A DNA stretch of 64,000 nucleotides from Pseudalkalibacillus hwajinpoensis (GTDB taxonomy: Bacteria > Bacillota > Bacilli > Bacillales > Guptibacillaceae), in NCBI RefSeq assembly GCF_015234585.1, contig NZ_JADFCM010000008.1, positions 744,001-808,000 on the forward strand, written 5' to 3'. A program made the position numbers and the translations under genes. Below are positions 23,635-32,142 of this stretch, piece after piece; position 1 is the stretch's first letter, and the number at the start of each line of letters is the position of its first letter. Below the pieces are notes generated by a model. It had not been told where the DNA came from. It worked only from the letters and a program-made list of their open reading frames with translations, and ran no database searches.

Positions 23635-24480
23635 CTAATCAGAAGGATTAGAAAGAACGGCTAATTCAGTCAGTGCGTTATGAAGACTAGATTTGATGGT
23701 TAGTTTGTGTAAATCAATTCCTAACTGTACCGCTGAAATCGAAATCGAAGGACTTATACCAGTCAGAGTCACCTGAACTCCCATAAGACTTAACGCTTCT
23801 GTTATGTCAAACAAGTGTTTCGCGACCATCGTGTCCATTGTCACAACACCTGACAAGTCAATGATCATATGGTCGAGTTGAAGTTTACGAGATTGGTCAA
23901 GCGTTTTCTCCATGATTAGTGTTGCGCGGTACGTATCGATATTACCTACCAGAGGAAGAATAGCAAGGTTTTGAATAATAGGAATGATAGGTGTAGAAAG
24001 TTCTTCCAGAGTCGAGTTATATTTTGTTTCAAGCTGCTGATTACTAGTGATATAAGAACTCCCATAGCTATACACAAACTGATCAAGCAGTGGGTCAATT
24101 CTACTTGGTAGTTGAATAACATCCCGTGGTTTCATATTTAATTTTTCAACGACTGGTTCAATTGCCTCCCATATCGCCTCTCGAATGAGAGGTACAGTTA
24201 CAATAAGAGAAATGATCATTTCATTTTCGTCTTGTACAAGTTCGCCAGATTCTTCTCCAAATTCTTCAATTGCTGCAAATGCATTCAAAGTGTCTTTTTG
24301 AAGACTTTTACCAATCAATTTTATAAGATAGGTCGTGTTCTTTATGGAAAGTTTCGGTTCATTATTAAAATCTGCGTCATCAAGGTCCTGACGCTGACGT
24401 TCGTATGTACTTTGTGCAATCTCCAAGGCCTGCTCAAGTATATAAGTTCCTACTTTTTGAGTAGATGTTTGATCGGTCAC
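23635..24480 (-). CDS. RsbR-family STAS-domain stress regulator (second copy)
   Basis: The 281-residue protein has a helical N-terminal domain (about 1-150) and a STAS domain (about 160-278) with LAILPLVGNIDTYRATLI, MIIDLSGVVTMDTMVAKHLF and GISPSISISAVQLGIDL. It parallels the other RsbR-like protein in the window in length and motif order but differs strongly at the N-terminus, suggesting a different sensory input. GTG start behind GGGGGAA. Neither rsbS nor rsbT is nearby. Expected role: stressosome scaffold or sensor acting on sigma-B; inferred from the family. Confidence 0.85.
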   Translation of the reverse strand: MTDQTSTQKVGTYILEQALEIAQSTYERQRQDLDDADFNNEPKLSIKNTTYLIKLIGKSLQKDTLNAFAAIEEFGEESGELVQDENEMIISLIVTVPLIREAIWEAIEPVVEKLNMKPRDVIQLPSRIDPLLDQFVYSYGSSYITSNQQLETKYNSTLEELSTPIIPIIQNLAILPLVGNIDTYRATLIMEKTLDQSRKLQLDHMIIDLSGVVTMDTMVAKHLFDITEALSLMGVQVTLTGISPSISISAVQLGIDLHKLTIKSSLHNALTELAVLSNPSD

Positions 24481-24642
24481 TTCAGTTCCCCCTTTTTCTT
24501 GTTAGCTATGTTAGTTCTATTGTTGATTCTTGATTGTTGCTCGAAGCGATGGTTATCACAGAGCGTAAACGATCTGAAAACAACAATGGTCCTTAACATA
24601 GCCTTCTTATTATATCTTATATGCTCATCAAAATTAATGAAA

Positions 24643-24669
24643 AAGCTGGTTTTAGTATAAAACCAGCTT
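24643..24669 (-). terminator. Terminator of the SEC-C gene (minus strand)
   Basis: AAGCTGGTTTTA and TAAAACCAGCTT form a 12-bp stem; reading on the minus strand a T-run follows. It is 20 bp after the SEC-C gene stop. Confidence 0.75.
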
Positions 24670-24688
24670 GAATGTAAGATCATTAATT

Positions 24689-25717
24689 TTAGCTCATAGC
24701 AGGGATAAAGCGTTCGTGAAAGGCTTTATATTTACTAGAAATACTAGAAGCAGATGTTCCATATTTTTTCGCAAGAGCACTCTGGCTGATTGAAGTGTCA
24801 TAAACTTTGGCAGCAAGATATTCAAGAGATGCTGCAAAGATAGAAGCTTTTCTAACAATAGGCTTTTCATCATCAGCATATTTCTTCCAAAAACGAAGAA
24901 TTTCTTGAAGTTGTTCCTGAGAGTACTCTTCACTAACCTGCTCCATAAAGAGTGAAGCTACTTCTGCATCTTCTTTTCTAGACCAAATCATTTCAATCGA
25001 TTCGTTTGATTCTTCTGAACCGTTGCCGTGTTTCACAATTTGACTAAGTACTTCTGGGAAATCACGTTGCATCATGGAACGAACATTGTAGTTTGATTCT
25101 TCTGATGAAAGTTTCTTTTCCACCATTTCCATAGCATCTGGTGCGATTTTAAGAAGTTCAATAAATGGCATGGCACCGTTTTTGACAGGAAGAAGAATGC
25201 CTGCTAAACTTTCTCCGCTAGTAAGGATTACTTCTTCATGTAGAAGGATACTGATCGATTGGTTTGACCCGAGTTCTTTTACGACCGCTGTGTGGCCTGA
25301 CGCTTCTTCCACTGTATAAATAGACATGTAAGCATCGCGCCAGTCGTTCACGGTTTCTTTAACTTTCTCAGTAGAGAAGGTGTGCGAATAAAGTTGAAGA
25401 TATTCTCTAACAATCGTTTTGTTCCACTGGTTAAGAGATTGATGGAAGATTGCCCATGGGAAAATACCGTGCATATAAGCTTCCTCAAGATTTTTGGGGA
25501 TTTCAAAACGGTTAAATAGATCATTTGCTAGAGAGACCATTTTTTGATCATGTTCACTCATCGCATACTCTACAAGCTGTGCTTGAATTGTATATAGTTC
25601 TTGTGTATAGAGCTGTTCTTCTAATTGATCCTGTGCACTTTCAGATGTCATACAGCATTTCTTATATTTTTTGCCGCTGCCACAAGGACAGGGATCATTT
25701 CTTTTTGTTTTTTGCAA
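24689..25717 (-). CDS. SEC-C motif protein with C-terminal HTH-like region
   Basis: The 342-residue protein begins with a SEC-C zinc-binding motif (RNDPCPCGSGKKYKKCC, residues about 6-22), the same motif that ends SecA. The middle is helical and uncharacterised. The C-terminus (ISQSALAKKYGTSASSISSK, about 310-330) looks like a helix-turn-helix. TTG start, 8 nt behind GGAGG on the minus strand; no ATG alternative. It is monocistronic. The function is unknown; SEC-C may bind ribosomes or nucleic acid. Confidence 0.8.
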   Translation of the reverse strand: MQKTKRNDPCPCGSGKKYKKCCMTSESAQDQLEEQLYTQELYTIQAQLVEYAMSEHDQKMVSLANDLFNRFEIPKNLEEAYMHGIFPWAIFHQSLNQWNKTIVREYLQLYSHTFSTEKVKETVNDWRDAYMSIYTVEEASGHTAVVKELGSNQSISILLHEEVILTSGESLAGILLPVKNGAMPFIELLKIAPDAMEMVEKKLSSEESNYNVRSMMQRDFPEVLSQIVKHGNGSEESNESIEMIWSRKEDAEVASLFMEQVSEEYSQEQLQEILRFWKKYADDEKPIVRKASIFAASLEYLAAKVYDTSISQSALAKKYGTSASSISSKYKAFHERFIPAMS

Positions 25718-25847
25718 TGTTGCTTCCTCCTTCAGGTCAAGCTTATTCGAGAATAAGAGACGAATGATATTTTAGCATAGAAATGGCTAAAAGCACAAAA
25801 AATGGACAAAATCCGAGCGGAAATGACTATTTTTGTATTCATTCCTA

Positions 25848-27497
25848 TCATGTCTCACGTTCAATCGGAAAGCAAACGGTCACAGTGGTTCCAATTCCGA
25901 CAGTACTATTAAAATCGATTTTCCCTTGATGGTTCTCAATAATTTTAAAACTAGATAGCAAACCTAGACCAGTGCCTTCTTCTTTTGTTGTGTAGAAAGG
26001 TTCTCCAAGTGTTTTTAGTTTGTGCTCAGGGATACCAACACCTTCGTCGACGATGATCACGTTAATGCTATTGTCTTTTACTACAGTCTTTAATCGTAAA
26101 ACGCCACCATCAGGCATTGCTTCCATCGCATTTTTGATTAAATTAATAAAAACTTGCTTCAGCTGATTCTCTTCTCCGTATAGAGATTCATGACGCTCTG
26201 TGAAGTCTGTTATAAAAGAAATGTTGTACAGAGATGCCTGGGTACTTAAAAGCTGTATGACATATGAGAGCAATGTATTTACATTAAAAAATGTAAAATG
26301 CTCAGCCTGAGGCTTGGCAAGGACAAGCAAATCTTTAATGATCGAATCCATCCGATCAATCTCAGATAGCATAATGGAAAGGAACGGCGTCTTATCAGCG
26401 AAATCATTATCACTACTTAGAAGCTGAATGAATCCTTTGACTGATGTTAAAGGATTCCGTATTTCATGAGCTACGCTAGCGGCAAGTTGGCCAACAGCGG
26501 ATAGCTTTTCTGTTTTTAACAGCGCATCTTCTGTCTTCTTTTTGTCTGTTATATCCATAAACGCAGCCATGATCCCATTGATCTGACCATTTTCATCTTG
26601 GATAGGCGCTGTAAACAAAGCTGTATAGACGATGGATCCATCCTTGCGCATCCGTTTGACTTCTTTGTTTACGATATGTCCATATTCAATAATTTCAGGA
26701 ATCGTAATATCCTTTTCCTCTACAGGAACAATGGGGCTTTTCTTGCCGATCACTTCTTCGCTTTTCCATCCAAATATTTTTTCGGCAGCTGGATTCCACA
26801 ATCGAATGTTTGACTCCATGTCGAGGGCAAGAGTGGCGATAGGAGAAGCGCTAATGATCGCTTGTATGAGTTGTTTCGCTTCCCAAAGTTCTTTCACAGC
26901 TTTTTTTCGTTCTGTGATGTCTCGAGTTTGGATGATCGTAGTGGATTTGTGGTTGAACATAATAGGAATCAGCGTTGATTCCACATCTATGACTTCGTTA
27001 TTTGAACGTAATAACTGGTATTCAATTGTTTCAGAAGACGGCTCCTCTTGAGCGTGTATTTTATTTAGTAGGCTTTTGAATCTCTCAGTATCTTCCAAGT
27101 TAGCGATAAGTGATTGACGATTAACATAGAGGTCTTGAATCGATTCAACACCTACCATTTGCAGTCCAGTACGGTTGGTATAGGTGATTTCATCATTTTC
27201 CATAAGACAAATGGCATACGGAGAAGATTCAACAAGGCGCCGATATCGTTCTTCACTTTCAAGAAGCTGATTTTCCATTACTTCATTTTTATAGAGAAGG
27301 TGTTTCAATAGGAAATAAAGAAACAAACAAGTTAGTAAAATAAAAAACCAGCCTTTATATAGACCAATTTGCTTATTCGCTAAGAAGTCGGAAGAGAAGT
27401 GATACAGAATTGTATCAGAAAGCAATATCCAAACTGATCCGAATAGAAAATAGCTTCCTATAATGATCCAGGGGATTGATTCGGTTTTAATGTGCAC
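25848..27497 (-). CDS. Membrane PAS-sensor histidine kinase (orphan, sporulation-kinase type)
   Basis: The 549-residue kinase has two N-terminal membrane segments (about 9-28 and 45-65), two PAS domains with PAC ends (about 80-195 and 205-325), a HisKA domain with the phosphoacceptor His in SVAHEIRNPLTSVKGFIQL, and HATPase_c with N, G1 (VDEGVGIPEH) and G2 (GTGLGL) boxes. No response regulator gene is adjacent, as for the KinA-KinE phosphorelay kinases that feed Spo0F. GTG start behind AAAGGAC. The signal is unknown. Confidence 0.87.
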   Translation of the reverse strand: MHIKTESIPWIIIGSYFLFGSVWILLSDTILYHFSSDFLANKQIGLYKGWFFILLTCLFLYFLLKHLLYKNEVMENQLLESEERYRRLVESSPYAICLMENDEITYTNRTGLQMVGVESIQDLYVNRQSLIANLEDTERFKSLLNKIHAQEEPSSETIEYQLLRSNNEVIDVESTLIPIMFNHKSTTIIQTRDITERKKAVKELWEAKQLIQAIISASPIATLALDMESNIRLWNPAAEKIFGWKSEEVIGKKSPIVPVEEKDITIPEIIEYGHIVNKEVKRMRKDGSIVYTALFTAPIQDENGQINGIMAAFMDITDKKKTEDALLKTEKLSAVGQLAASVAHEIRNPLTSVKGFIQLLSSDNDFADKTPFLSIMLSEIDRMDSIIKDLLVLAKPQAEHFTFFNVNTLLSYVIQLLSTQASLYNISFITDFTERHESLYGEENQLKQVFINLIKNAMEAMPDGGVLRLKTVVKDNSINVIIVDEGVGIPEHKLKTLGEPFYTTKEEGTGLGLLSSFKIIENHQGKIDFNSTVGIGTTVTVCFPIERET

Positions 27498-27663
27498 TGG
27501 AGTTTGTCCTTTCTCTATAGCTTCTTATTGTATTCTACATATATCTCGAGATTTTTACAAAGTACTCCCAACTAATTGGAAAAATATTTAGGTAGAAAGT
27601 CGTAATAAAGAGTGATACATTTATAGTTAGGATTATTTCAGAATAAACCTTTTACAATGGAAT

Positions 27664-27710
27664 CGGTCAGCGAAAGACCGACGATCATTCGGTTTATGAT
27701 ACGAATGATC
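27664..27710 (+). promoter_or_regulatory. Tandem hairpins in the leader of the LCP gene
   Basis: CGGTC (27664-27668) pairs with GACCG (27676-27680), followed directly by GATCATTCG (27683-27691) pairing with CGAATGATC (27702-27710). They lie 47-93 bp before the LCP start. No T-run follows, so they are not an obvious attenuator. Confidence 0.4.
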
Positions 27711-27756
27711 TAGGCATGTAGTAAAAGAAGATTTATATTGAAGGAGATAATTTTCT

Positions 27757-28791
27757 ATGAATGATGAACATATGGAACCTCGAAGTCGATATAAGCCTAA
27801 GAAAAAACGACGTGGATTAAGAATAACGCTATTCATTCTATTATTTATTATAGTTGGTTTTGGTGGGTATGCGGGATACCTTTATTATAAAGTTTCCAGC
27901 GTATCAGACCAATCAGTGATGCAACCGGAACGTGGAAACCAGTCAGACCTTAGAAATGACGCGGTTGATATGGGAAAAGATCATTTTTCCGTATTATTAC
28001 TCGGTGTAGATGATGAAGAGGATACATCGAATGGGCGAAGTGATTCGATGATGGTAGCCACATTTAATCAAGATGATAAATCAATGAAGCTTCTTAGTAT
28101 CCCACGTGACTCTTATGTTAATATTCCCGGAAGAGGTATGGACAAGATCACTCACGCTCATGCTTATGGTGGAATTGACTTGACGATTGATACAGTGGAA
28201 GGTTTGTTAGGAATTCCAATTGATGAAGTTGTCAGAGTTAATTTTGATGCCTTCAAAACAGTGATTGATGAAATGGGCGGAATCAAAGTTAATATTGATT
28301 CCCAGCTTATCGCAGATCAACTATACAAGGAATCAAAAGGGAAAATTGATTTAGAAGTAGGAGAACAGACGCTAAATGGGAAAGAGGCCCTTGCTTTTGC
28401 AAGAACCCGTAAAGCTGATTCAGATTTGAAGCGTGGTCAGCGCCAAATGGAAGTGATTACTGCTGCCATTGATAAAGTTAGTTCACTTTCTTCTATTCCG
28501 AAGTATGGGGACTTAGTAGATCGTATAGGTGAGAACTTAACGATGAGTTTTACATTTAACGAAGCTCTAGGACTTTATCCATTTATTTCGAAAATCGATT
28601 CAATTGAAAAACTACAGTTAACGGGTACTGATTTTCAACCTGCTGGGACTTATTATTTCAAATTGGACGATCAGTCTCTTGCGACGGCAAAAACGGAACT
28701 TAAAACTCATTTGAACCTGGAAGATCAAATTGACGATCCAAATGGGAATATGAATGCTATAGAAGAAGAGCAAAGTTCAACAACTCCTTAA
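27757..28791 (+). CDS. LytR-CpsA-Psr (LCP) family cell-wall polymer ligase
   Basis: The 344-residue protein has a short basic N-terminus, one membrane segment (about 24-45) and an extracellular LCP domain (about 85-240). The domain has LLLGVDDEE, NGRSDSMMVATFN, LLSIPRDSYVNIPG, DKITHAHAYGG and the catalytic-type arginines in FARTRKADSDLKRGQRQ. LCP enzymes (TagT/U/V in B. subtilis) transfer teichoic acid or other polymers from lipid carriers to peptidoglycan. The C-terminus is acidic and disordered. ATG behind GAAGGAG. It is monocistronic, with hairpins in the leader. Confidence 0.92.
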   Translation: MNDEHMEPRSRYKPKKKRRGLRITLFILLFIIVGFGGYAGYLYYKVSSVSDQSVMQPERGNQSDLRNDAVDMGKDHFSVLLLGVDDEEDTSNGRSDSMMVATFNQDDKSMKLLSIPRDSYVNIPGRGMDKITHAHAYGGIDLTIDTVEGLLGIPIDEVVRVNFDAFKTVIDEMGGIKVNIDSQLIADQLYKESKGKIDLEVGEQTLNGKEALAFARTRKADSDLKRGQRQMEVITAAIDKVSSLSSIPKYGDLVDRIGENLTMSFTFNEALGLYPFISKIDSIEKLQLTGTDFQPAGTYYFKLDDQSLATAKTELKTHLNLEDQIDDPNGNMNAIEEEQSSTTP

Positions 28792-28833
28792 ATGGAATGT
28801 ATGAACTTAAATTGAGAGTAAAAAGTAAGGCCT

Positions 28834-28866
28834 AAAGGGAGCAGACATCGCGTCTGCTCCCTTTTC
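28834..28866 (+). terminator. Intrinsic terminator of the LCP gene
   Basis: AAAGGGAGCAGAC (28834-28846) pairs with GTCTGCTCCCTTT (28852-28864), then T residues. Confidence 0.85.
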
Positions 28867-28929
28867 GTGTTGATGATTACAGTGAGGCATAATAGGGAAT
28901 GGAAGGGAAGAACTATAGAAAGGGGACTA

Positions 28930-29787
28930 GTGAAGATGTCAGGGATTGCATTCGTTAAAAAATTAGGTAAAGAAATAGGAGAAGATCGTGTAACAAGTCT
29001 TGCAGCAGAATTAGCATACTACTTTATGCTCTCCATTTTTCCTTTGCTTATTTTAATTCTTTCAATTCTTCCATACTTATCGATTGACAAACAGGAAGCA
29101 GTGGATTTTCTTACAAAATATGCTCCCGGAGAGACCGGAAGTATACTTCAGGATAACGTTCTATCAATCATAAGTGAGCCGCAGGGAGGGCTCTTAACGA
29201 TTGGTTTACTCGGTACTCTCTGGTCTGCATCGAACGGTATGATGGCTCTGATGCGGGCCCTTAACCTTGCATATGACGTTGAAGAAACGAGATCTTTTAT
29301 TAAAGCTAGACTGCTTTCGATTTGCCTAACAGTTGGACTTATACTTGTCTTTATTGTCACTCTTGTTCTACCAGTTTTCGGCGACGTCATTATAGATGCT
29401 GTTACTTCGACGCTTAACCTTCCGAGCTCGACTGAGTTTCTTTTCCGTATTTTACGTTGGGTTATAGCTGTAGGGATTATGGCGTGTATTCTGGCAGCTC
29501 TTTATCGATTTGCTCCTAATAAGCATTTTCCATTTAAAGAAGTTATTATTGGAGCAGTCGTTGCGACGATTGGCTGGCAAGTGATTTCTCTTGCTTTCGC
29601 TTTTTACGTAAGTAATTTCGGTAACTATTCAGCAACTTACGGTAGTCTTGGTGGTGTCATTATCTTAATGCTCTGGTTCTATTTAACGGGCATCATTCTT
29701 CTCGTCGGCGGTGAGGTTAACGCGCTTCTCCATAAGAACAGAAGGAGAGCAACGACTTCTGCAGAAAGCGAACAAATCGGATTTTAA
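28930..29787 (+). CDS. YihY/BrkB family membrane protein
   Basis: The 285-residue protein has six predicted membrane segments. It carries the family signatures: SLAAELAYYFMLSIFPLLILIL near the N-terminus, LLGTLWSASNGMMALMRALN, and NYSATYGSLGGVIILMLWFYLTG near the end. The family, once mis-annotated as ribonuclease BN, has no established biochemical role. The open frame reaches 28867, but AAAGGGG at 28919-28925 fits GTG 28930 or ATG 28936. The 3' end overlaps the convergent kinase gene by 4 bp. Confidence 0.87.
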   Translation: MKMSGIAFVKKLGKEIGEDRVTSLAAELAYYFMLSIFPLLILILSILPYLSIDKQEAVDFLTKYAPGETGSILQDNVLSIISEPQGGLLTIGLLGTLWSASNGMMALMRALNLAYDVEETRSFIKARLLSICLTVGLILVFIVTLVLPVFGDVIIDAVTSTLNLPSSTEFLFRILRWVIAVGIMACILAALYRFAPNKHFPFKEVIIGAVVATIGWQVISLAFAFYVSNFGNYSATYGSLGGVIILMLWFYLTGIILLVGGEVNALLHKNRRRATTSAESEQIGF

Positions 29788-30584
29788 TGAGTCAGTGGTA
29801 ATTGAATAGTGAAAGTTGTTCCAAACGATGGGACACTGCTCACCGTAATTGTTCCCTTATGATTTTGAATAATTTGTTTACAGAGGAATAGGCCAAGTCC
29901 TGTTCCTTTTTCTTTTGTCGTATAAAAAGGTTGGAAGACCTTTTGTTGAGTAGACGTATCCATGCCAGCTCCGTTATCACTAATTTTGATCGTAACGGAG
30001 TGAAGACGCTTTGCAATTGATAATGAAATCTTTCCGTTTTCTTTATTGCTACTACGAATCGATTCAATACTATTCTTGATCATATTTAAGAACACTTGCT
30101 TAAATTGTCCTGAATCGATCGTCACTTCGAGTGGTTCGGAAAAGTGATTTAGATTCGTAGTAATATCACATCTGTTCAGAGTGGCCTGGCTATGGAAAAG
30201 AAGAATAATATTTTTTAGGAAAGGAACAACATCAATACGCTCTTTGATATGTTCTATAGGACGTGCTACTTGAAGAAATTCTTCAATCAATGTATTGGTT
30301 CGATGGATTTCTGATAATAGTAAATCAGCTATATCGTTTTTTTGTAATTTATCCAAATCGGGTTTAATGAGCTGGAGGAAACCTTTCATGATGGTAAGAG
30401 GATTTTTGATTTCATGTGCTACACCTGCGACAAGATAATGAACGGTACTTAGTGTTTTATTTTCATAAGCTAAAGCTTCAAGTTTCTCGATTAACTCGTT
30501 GTATTCCTCTAATGAGCAAGGTGATGGATAATGTTTTGGCATTAGAGGGAGTTTTTTTTCGACATTCAGGTTAGTGTGATCCAC
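29784..30584 (-). CDS. Soluble histidine kinase without recognisable sensor domain
   Basis: The 266-residue protein has only a short N-terminal segment (about 50 residues) before the HisKA motif VAGVAHEIKNPLTIMKGFLQ, then HATPase_c with the N box, DNGAGMDTS (G1), PFYTTKEKGTGLGLFLCKQ (F and G2). No transmembrane segment and no PAS domain are evident, so it is a minimal cytosolic kinase, similar to the catalytic half of sporulation kinases. No response regulator is adjacent. GTG start with AAAGGGGTGG upstream. It overlaps the yihY-like gene tail to tail by 4 bp. Confidence 0.85.
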   Translation of the reverse strand: MDHTNLNVEKKLPLMPKHYPSPCSLEEYNELIEKLEALAYENKTLSTVHYLVAGVAHEIKNPLTIMKGFLQLIKPDLDKLQKNDIADLLLSEIHRTNTLIEEFLQVARPIEHIKERIDVVPFLKNIILLFHSQATLNRCDITTNLNHFSEPLEVTIDSGQFKQVFLNMIKNSIESIRSSNKENGKISLSIAKRLHSVTIKISDNGAGMDTSTQQKVFQPFYTTKEKGTGLGLFLCKQIIQNHKGTITVSSVPSFGTTFTIQLPLTH

Positions 30585-30713
30585 TCACGCCACCCCTTTC
30601 CTTAACTTTTCATTAGCGCATAGTTATACCTTACCACCATGAAAATGCGAAGATTGAAAGTTCATAGGAAAGAATTCGAGTTTTTTTGTTGATATGTGTT
30701 GAAAATCGTCACT

Positions 30714-30742
30714 AAAAAAGAGCCTGCAAGTTGCACAGACTC
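30714..30742 (-). terminator. Imperfect terminator after the HMA gene
   Basis: AGAGCCTG and CAGACTCT pair with one mismatch around a short loop; on the minus strand a T-run follows. It lies about 10 bp after the HMA stop. Confidence 0.55.
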
Positions 30743-30750
30743 TAACGAAG

Positions 30751-30957
30751 CTACGAAGGCTGATAGCCAGCGTCTTCGATTGTTTGCATGATTGCCGATG
30801 GATCAACGGCATCTTCATCATATACAATGGTCACTGTTTCTTCATTCAGATCGGCGAGAGCTCGATCGATACCGTTTAAAGAGAGAAGGGCAGATTCAAT
30901 GCGTTGAATGCAGTCTTCACCTTTCATACCGGATACGGATACCGTCATTTCATTCAT
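30751..30957 (-). CDS. HMA-domain (CopZ-like) protein lacking the first cysteine
   Basis: The 68-residue protein has the ferredoxin-like HMA fold pattern: TVSVSGM, CIQRIESALLSLNGIDRALADL, VTIVYDEDAVDPSAIMQTIEDAGY. Copper chaperones have GMxCxxC; here it reads GMKGEDC, so the first cysteine is glycine (residue 13) and only Cys16 remains. It therefore may not bind copper in the usual bidentate way. The start ATG follows AAAGGAG. No copper ATPase or CsoR gene is adjacent in the window. Confidence 0.85.
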   Translation of the reverse strand: MNEMTVSVSGMKGEDCIQRIESALLSLNGIDRALADLNEETVTIVYDEDAVDPSAIMQTIEDAGYQPS

Positions 30958-31017
30958 AAAACAAACTCCTTTCTTACTCTACAAGCCTTTACCCATATTA
31001 GAAGGAGTTTAATCGAC

Positions 31018-31137
31018 CTAAGGTTTATTCGGTGTTTCGTTAGCAAGCTGTTCAAGCGACTTAATCTTGCCGTGTGGGTTTTGCGCTTCTTTTCTTTTTC
31101 GAAATTGTCTTTCACGCTGGCCTTTTGATTGGCTCAT
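31018..31137 (-). CDS. 39-aa basic protein of unknown function
   Basis: An ATG behind AAGGGGTGA on the minus strand opens a 39-codon frame reading MSQSKGQRERQFRKRKEA, then QNPHGKIKSLEQLANE. The composition (Lys/Arg/Gln-rich) and the QNPHGKxKS pattern resemble very small uncharacterised Bacillus proteins, possibly spore or nucleic-acid associated. It stands alone between the HMA and deacetylase genes. Confidence 0.65.
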   Translation of the reverse strand: MSQSKGQRERQFRKRKEAQNPHGKIKSLEQLANETPNKP

Positions 31138-31195
31138 GTGTTGTCACCCCTTATTAGTTGTTCATTCATAAGGTGACCATTCAGAACAATTGTAG

Positions 31196-32035
31196 TCACT
31201 GTAAATTCTGGTTGTGAAGTTGAACAAAGGTAAAACCTTTCTCTTTGAGAATAGGAACGGCTTGTTTCATGCCTTCAGACGTTCCACTTTTTGGTTGATT
31301 CATATGTAACAAAGCGATATCGCCAGGTTTGGCCGTCATAAGAGCGTTCTTCACTTGTCCGCTTGTAAAAGTCGCACCAGCATCTCCAAGAATGGTATAG
31401 TTTACAATTTGTATACCAAGATCCTTAGCGATTTGAACTGCCACTTCATCGTAATATGCCGTTCCTGATCGAAACAAAGTTGATTTTGATCCTGTAAGAT
31501 TTTCTATTTTCTCCTGGTTTTCTTTGACTTCGGCAATCACTTCTTTGACTGATGCCGTTCCTGAAATACCCCAGGCGGATTTTCCGTTTACAGATAGAGG
31601 TTGATGATGGGTGCCGTGATTTTCAATCTGAAATAGCGGATTAGTAGCGAGCTGCTGAAATATTTTGGAGTTCTCTTCAATCCATCTGCTATTAATGAAA
31701 AGGGTTGAAGGGATCTGCTCTTCTTGTAAAAATCTGATAAGTTCACGATCGACGTTACTTCCATGAGGGCCACCACATGCATCGAATGTAAGAGCGATTT
31801 CTTTTTCTGATGTTTCAAAGTGCGTTTGGACTCCTGTGGTGCGTTCACCCCATTCATTTGGCTGAACGGTTTCGTATTTTGTAAGGATAAGTTCTGTTGG
31901 CACGTCATGATGCATATAGGGAATAGATCTTTTGATGAAAGTGGCTTCAGAAAAGGAGTGTTGGGCTTCTCGTTGTTCACAAGCAGAGATAAGAAGAAAG
32001 GATAGTAAAAGAAAAGCTGTTTTCGTGTTCGTCAA
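31196..32035 (-). CDS. Polysaccharide deacetylase family lipoprotein
   Basis: The 279-residue protein has a lipoprotein signal peptide ending in LLISAC (lipobox cysteine near residue 19) and a NodB-type carbohydrate esterase 4 domain. Motif 1 is ALTFDACGGPHGS, motif 2 IENHGTHHQPLS, motif 3 LFRSGTAYYDEV, and the C-terminal motif LLHMNQPKSGTSEGM. Such enzymes deacetylate peptidoglycan or other polysaccharides outside the membrane. The longer frame (GTG at 32062) lacks a Shine-Dalgarno; AAGGTGA points to the TTG at 32035, which also gives a normal signal peptide. Confidence 0.87.
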   Translation of the reverse strand: MTNTKTAFLLLSFLLISACEQREAQHSFSEATFIKRSIPYMHHDVPTELILTKYETVQPNEWGERTTGVQTHFETSEKEIALTFDACGGPHGSNVDRELIRFLQEEQIPSTLFINSRWIEENSKIFQQLATNPLFQIENHGTHHQPLSVNGKSAWGISGTASVKEVIAEVKENQEKIENLTGSKSTLFRSGTAYYDEVAVQIAKDLGIQIVNYTILGDAGATFTSGQVKNALMTAKPGDIALLHMNQPKSGTSEGMKQAVPILKEKGFTFVQLHNQNLQ

Positions 32036-32090
32036 TTTTATCACCTTTTCCAAGCTTATCACACAATATTTGGATGTAGTGATGGAGAAT

Positions 32091-32117
32091 AAAAAAACCT
32101 CCCAACAAGGGAGGTTT
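32091..32117 (-). terminator. Terminator of the purine permease gene
   Basis: AAACCTCCC (32095-32103), loop AACAA, GGGAGGTTT (32109-32117); on the minus strand seven T follow. Confidence 0.8.
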
Positions 32118-32142
32118 CATTCATACCTTTACAACGTTAATG

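Noticed and set aside
27577..27604. ECF-type promoter for the LCP gene (GGAAAA ... CGTA)
   Set aside because: The -35 is poor and the spacing does not fit the sigma-M/W/X pattern.
31588..31980. 130-codon minus-strand frame within the deacetylase gene
   Set aside because: Alternative frame of a well-supported lipoprotein gene.
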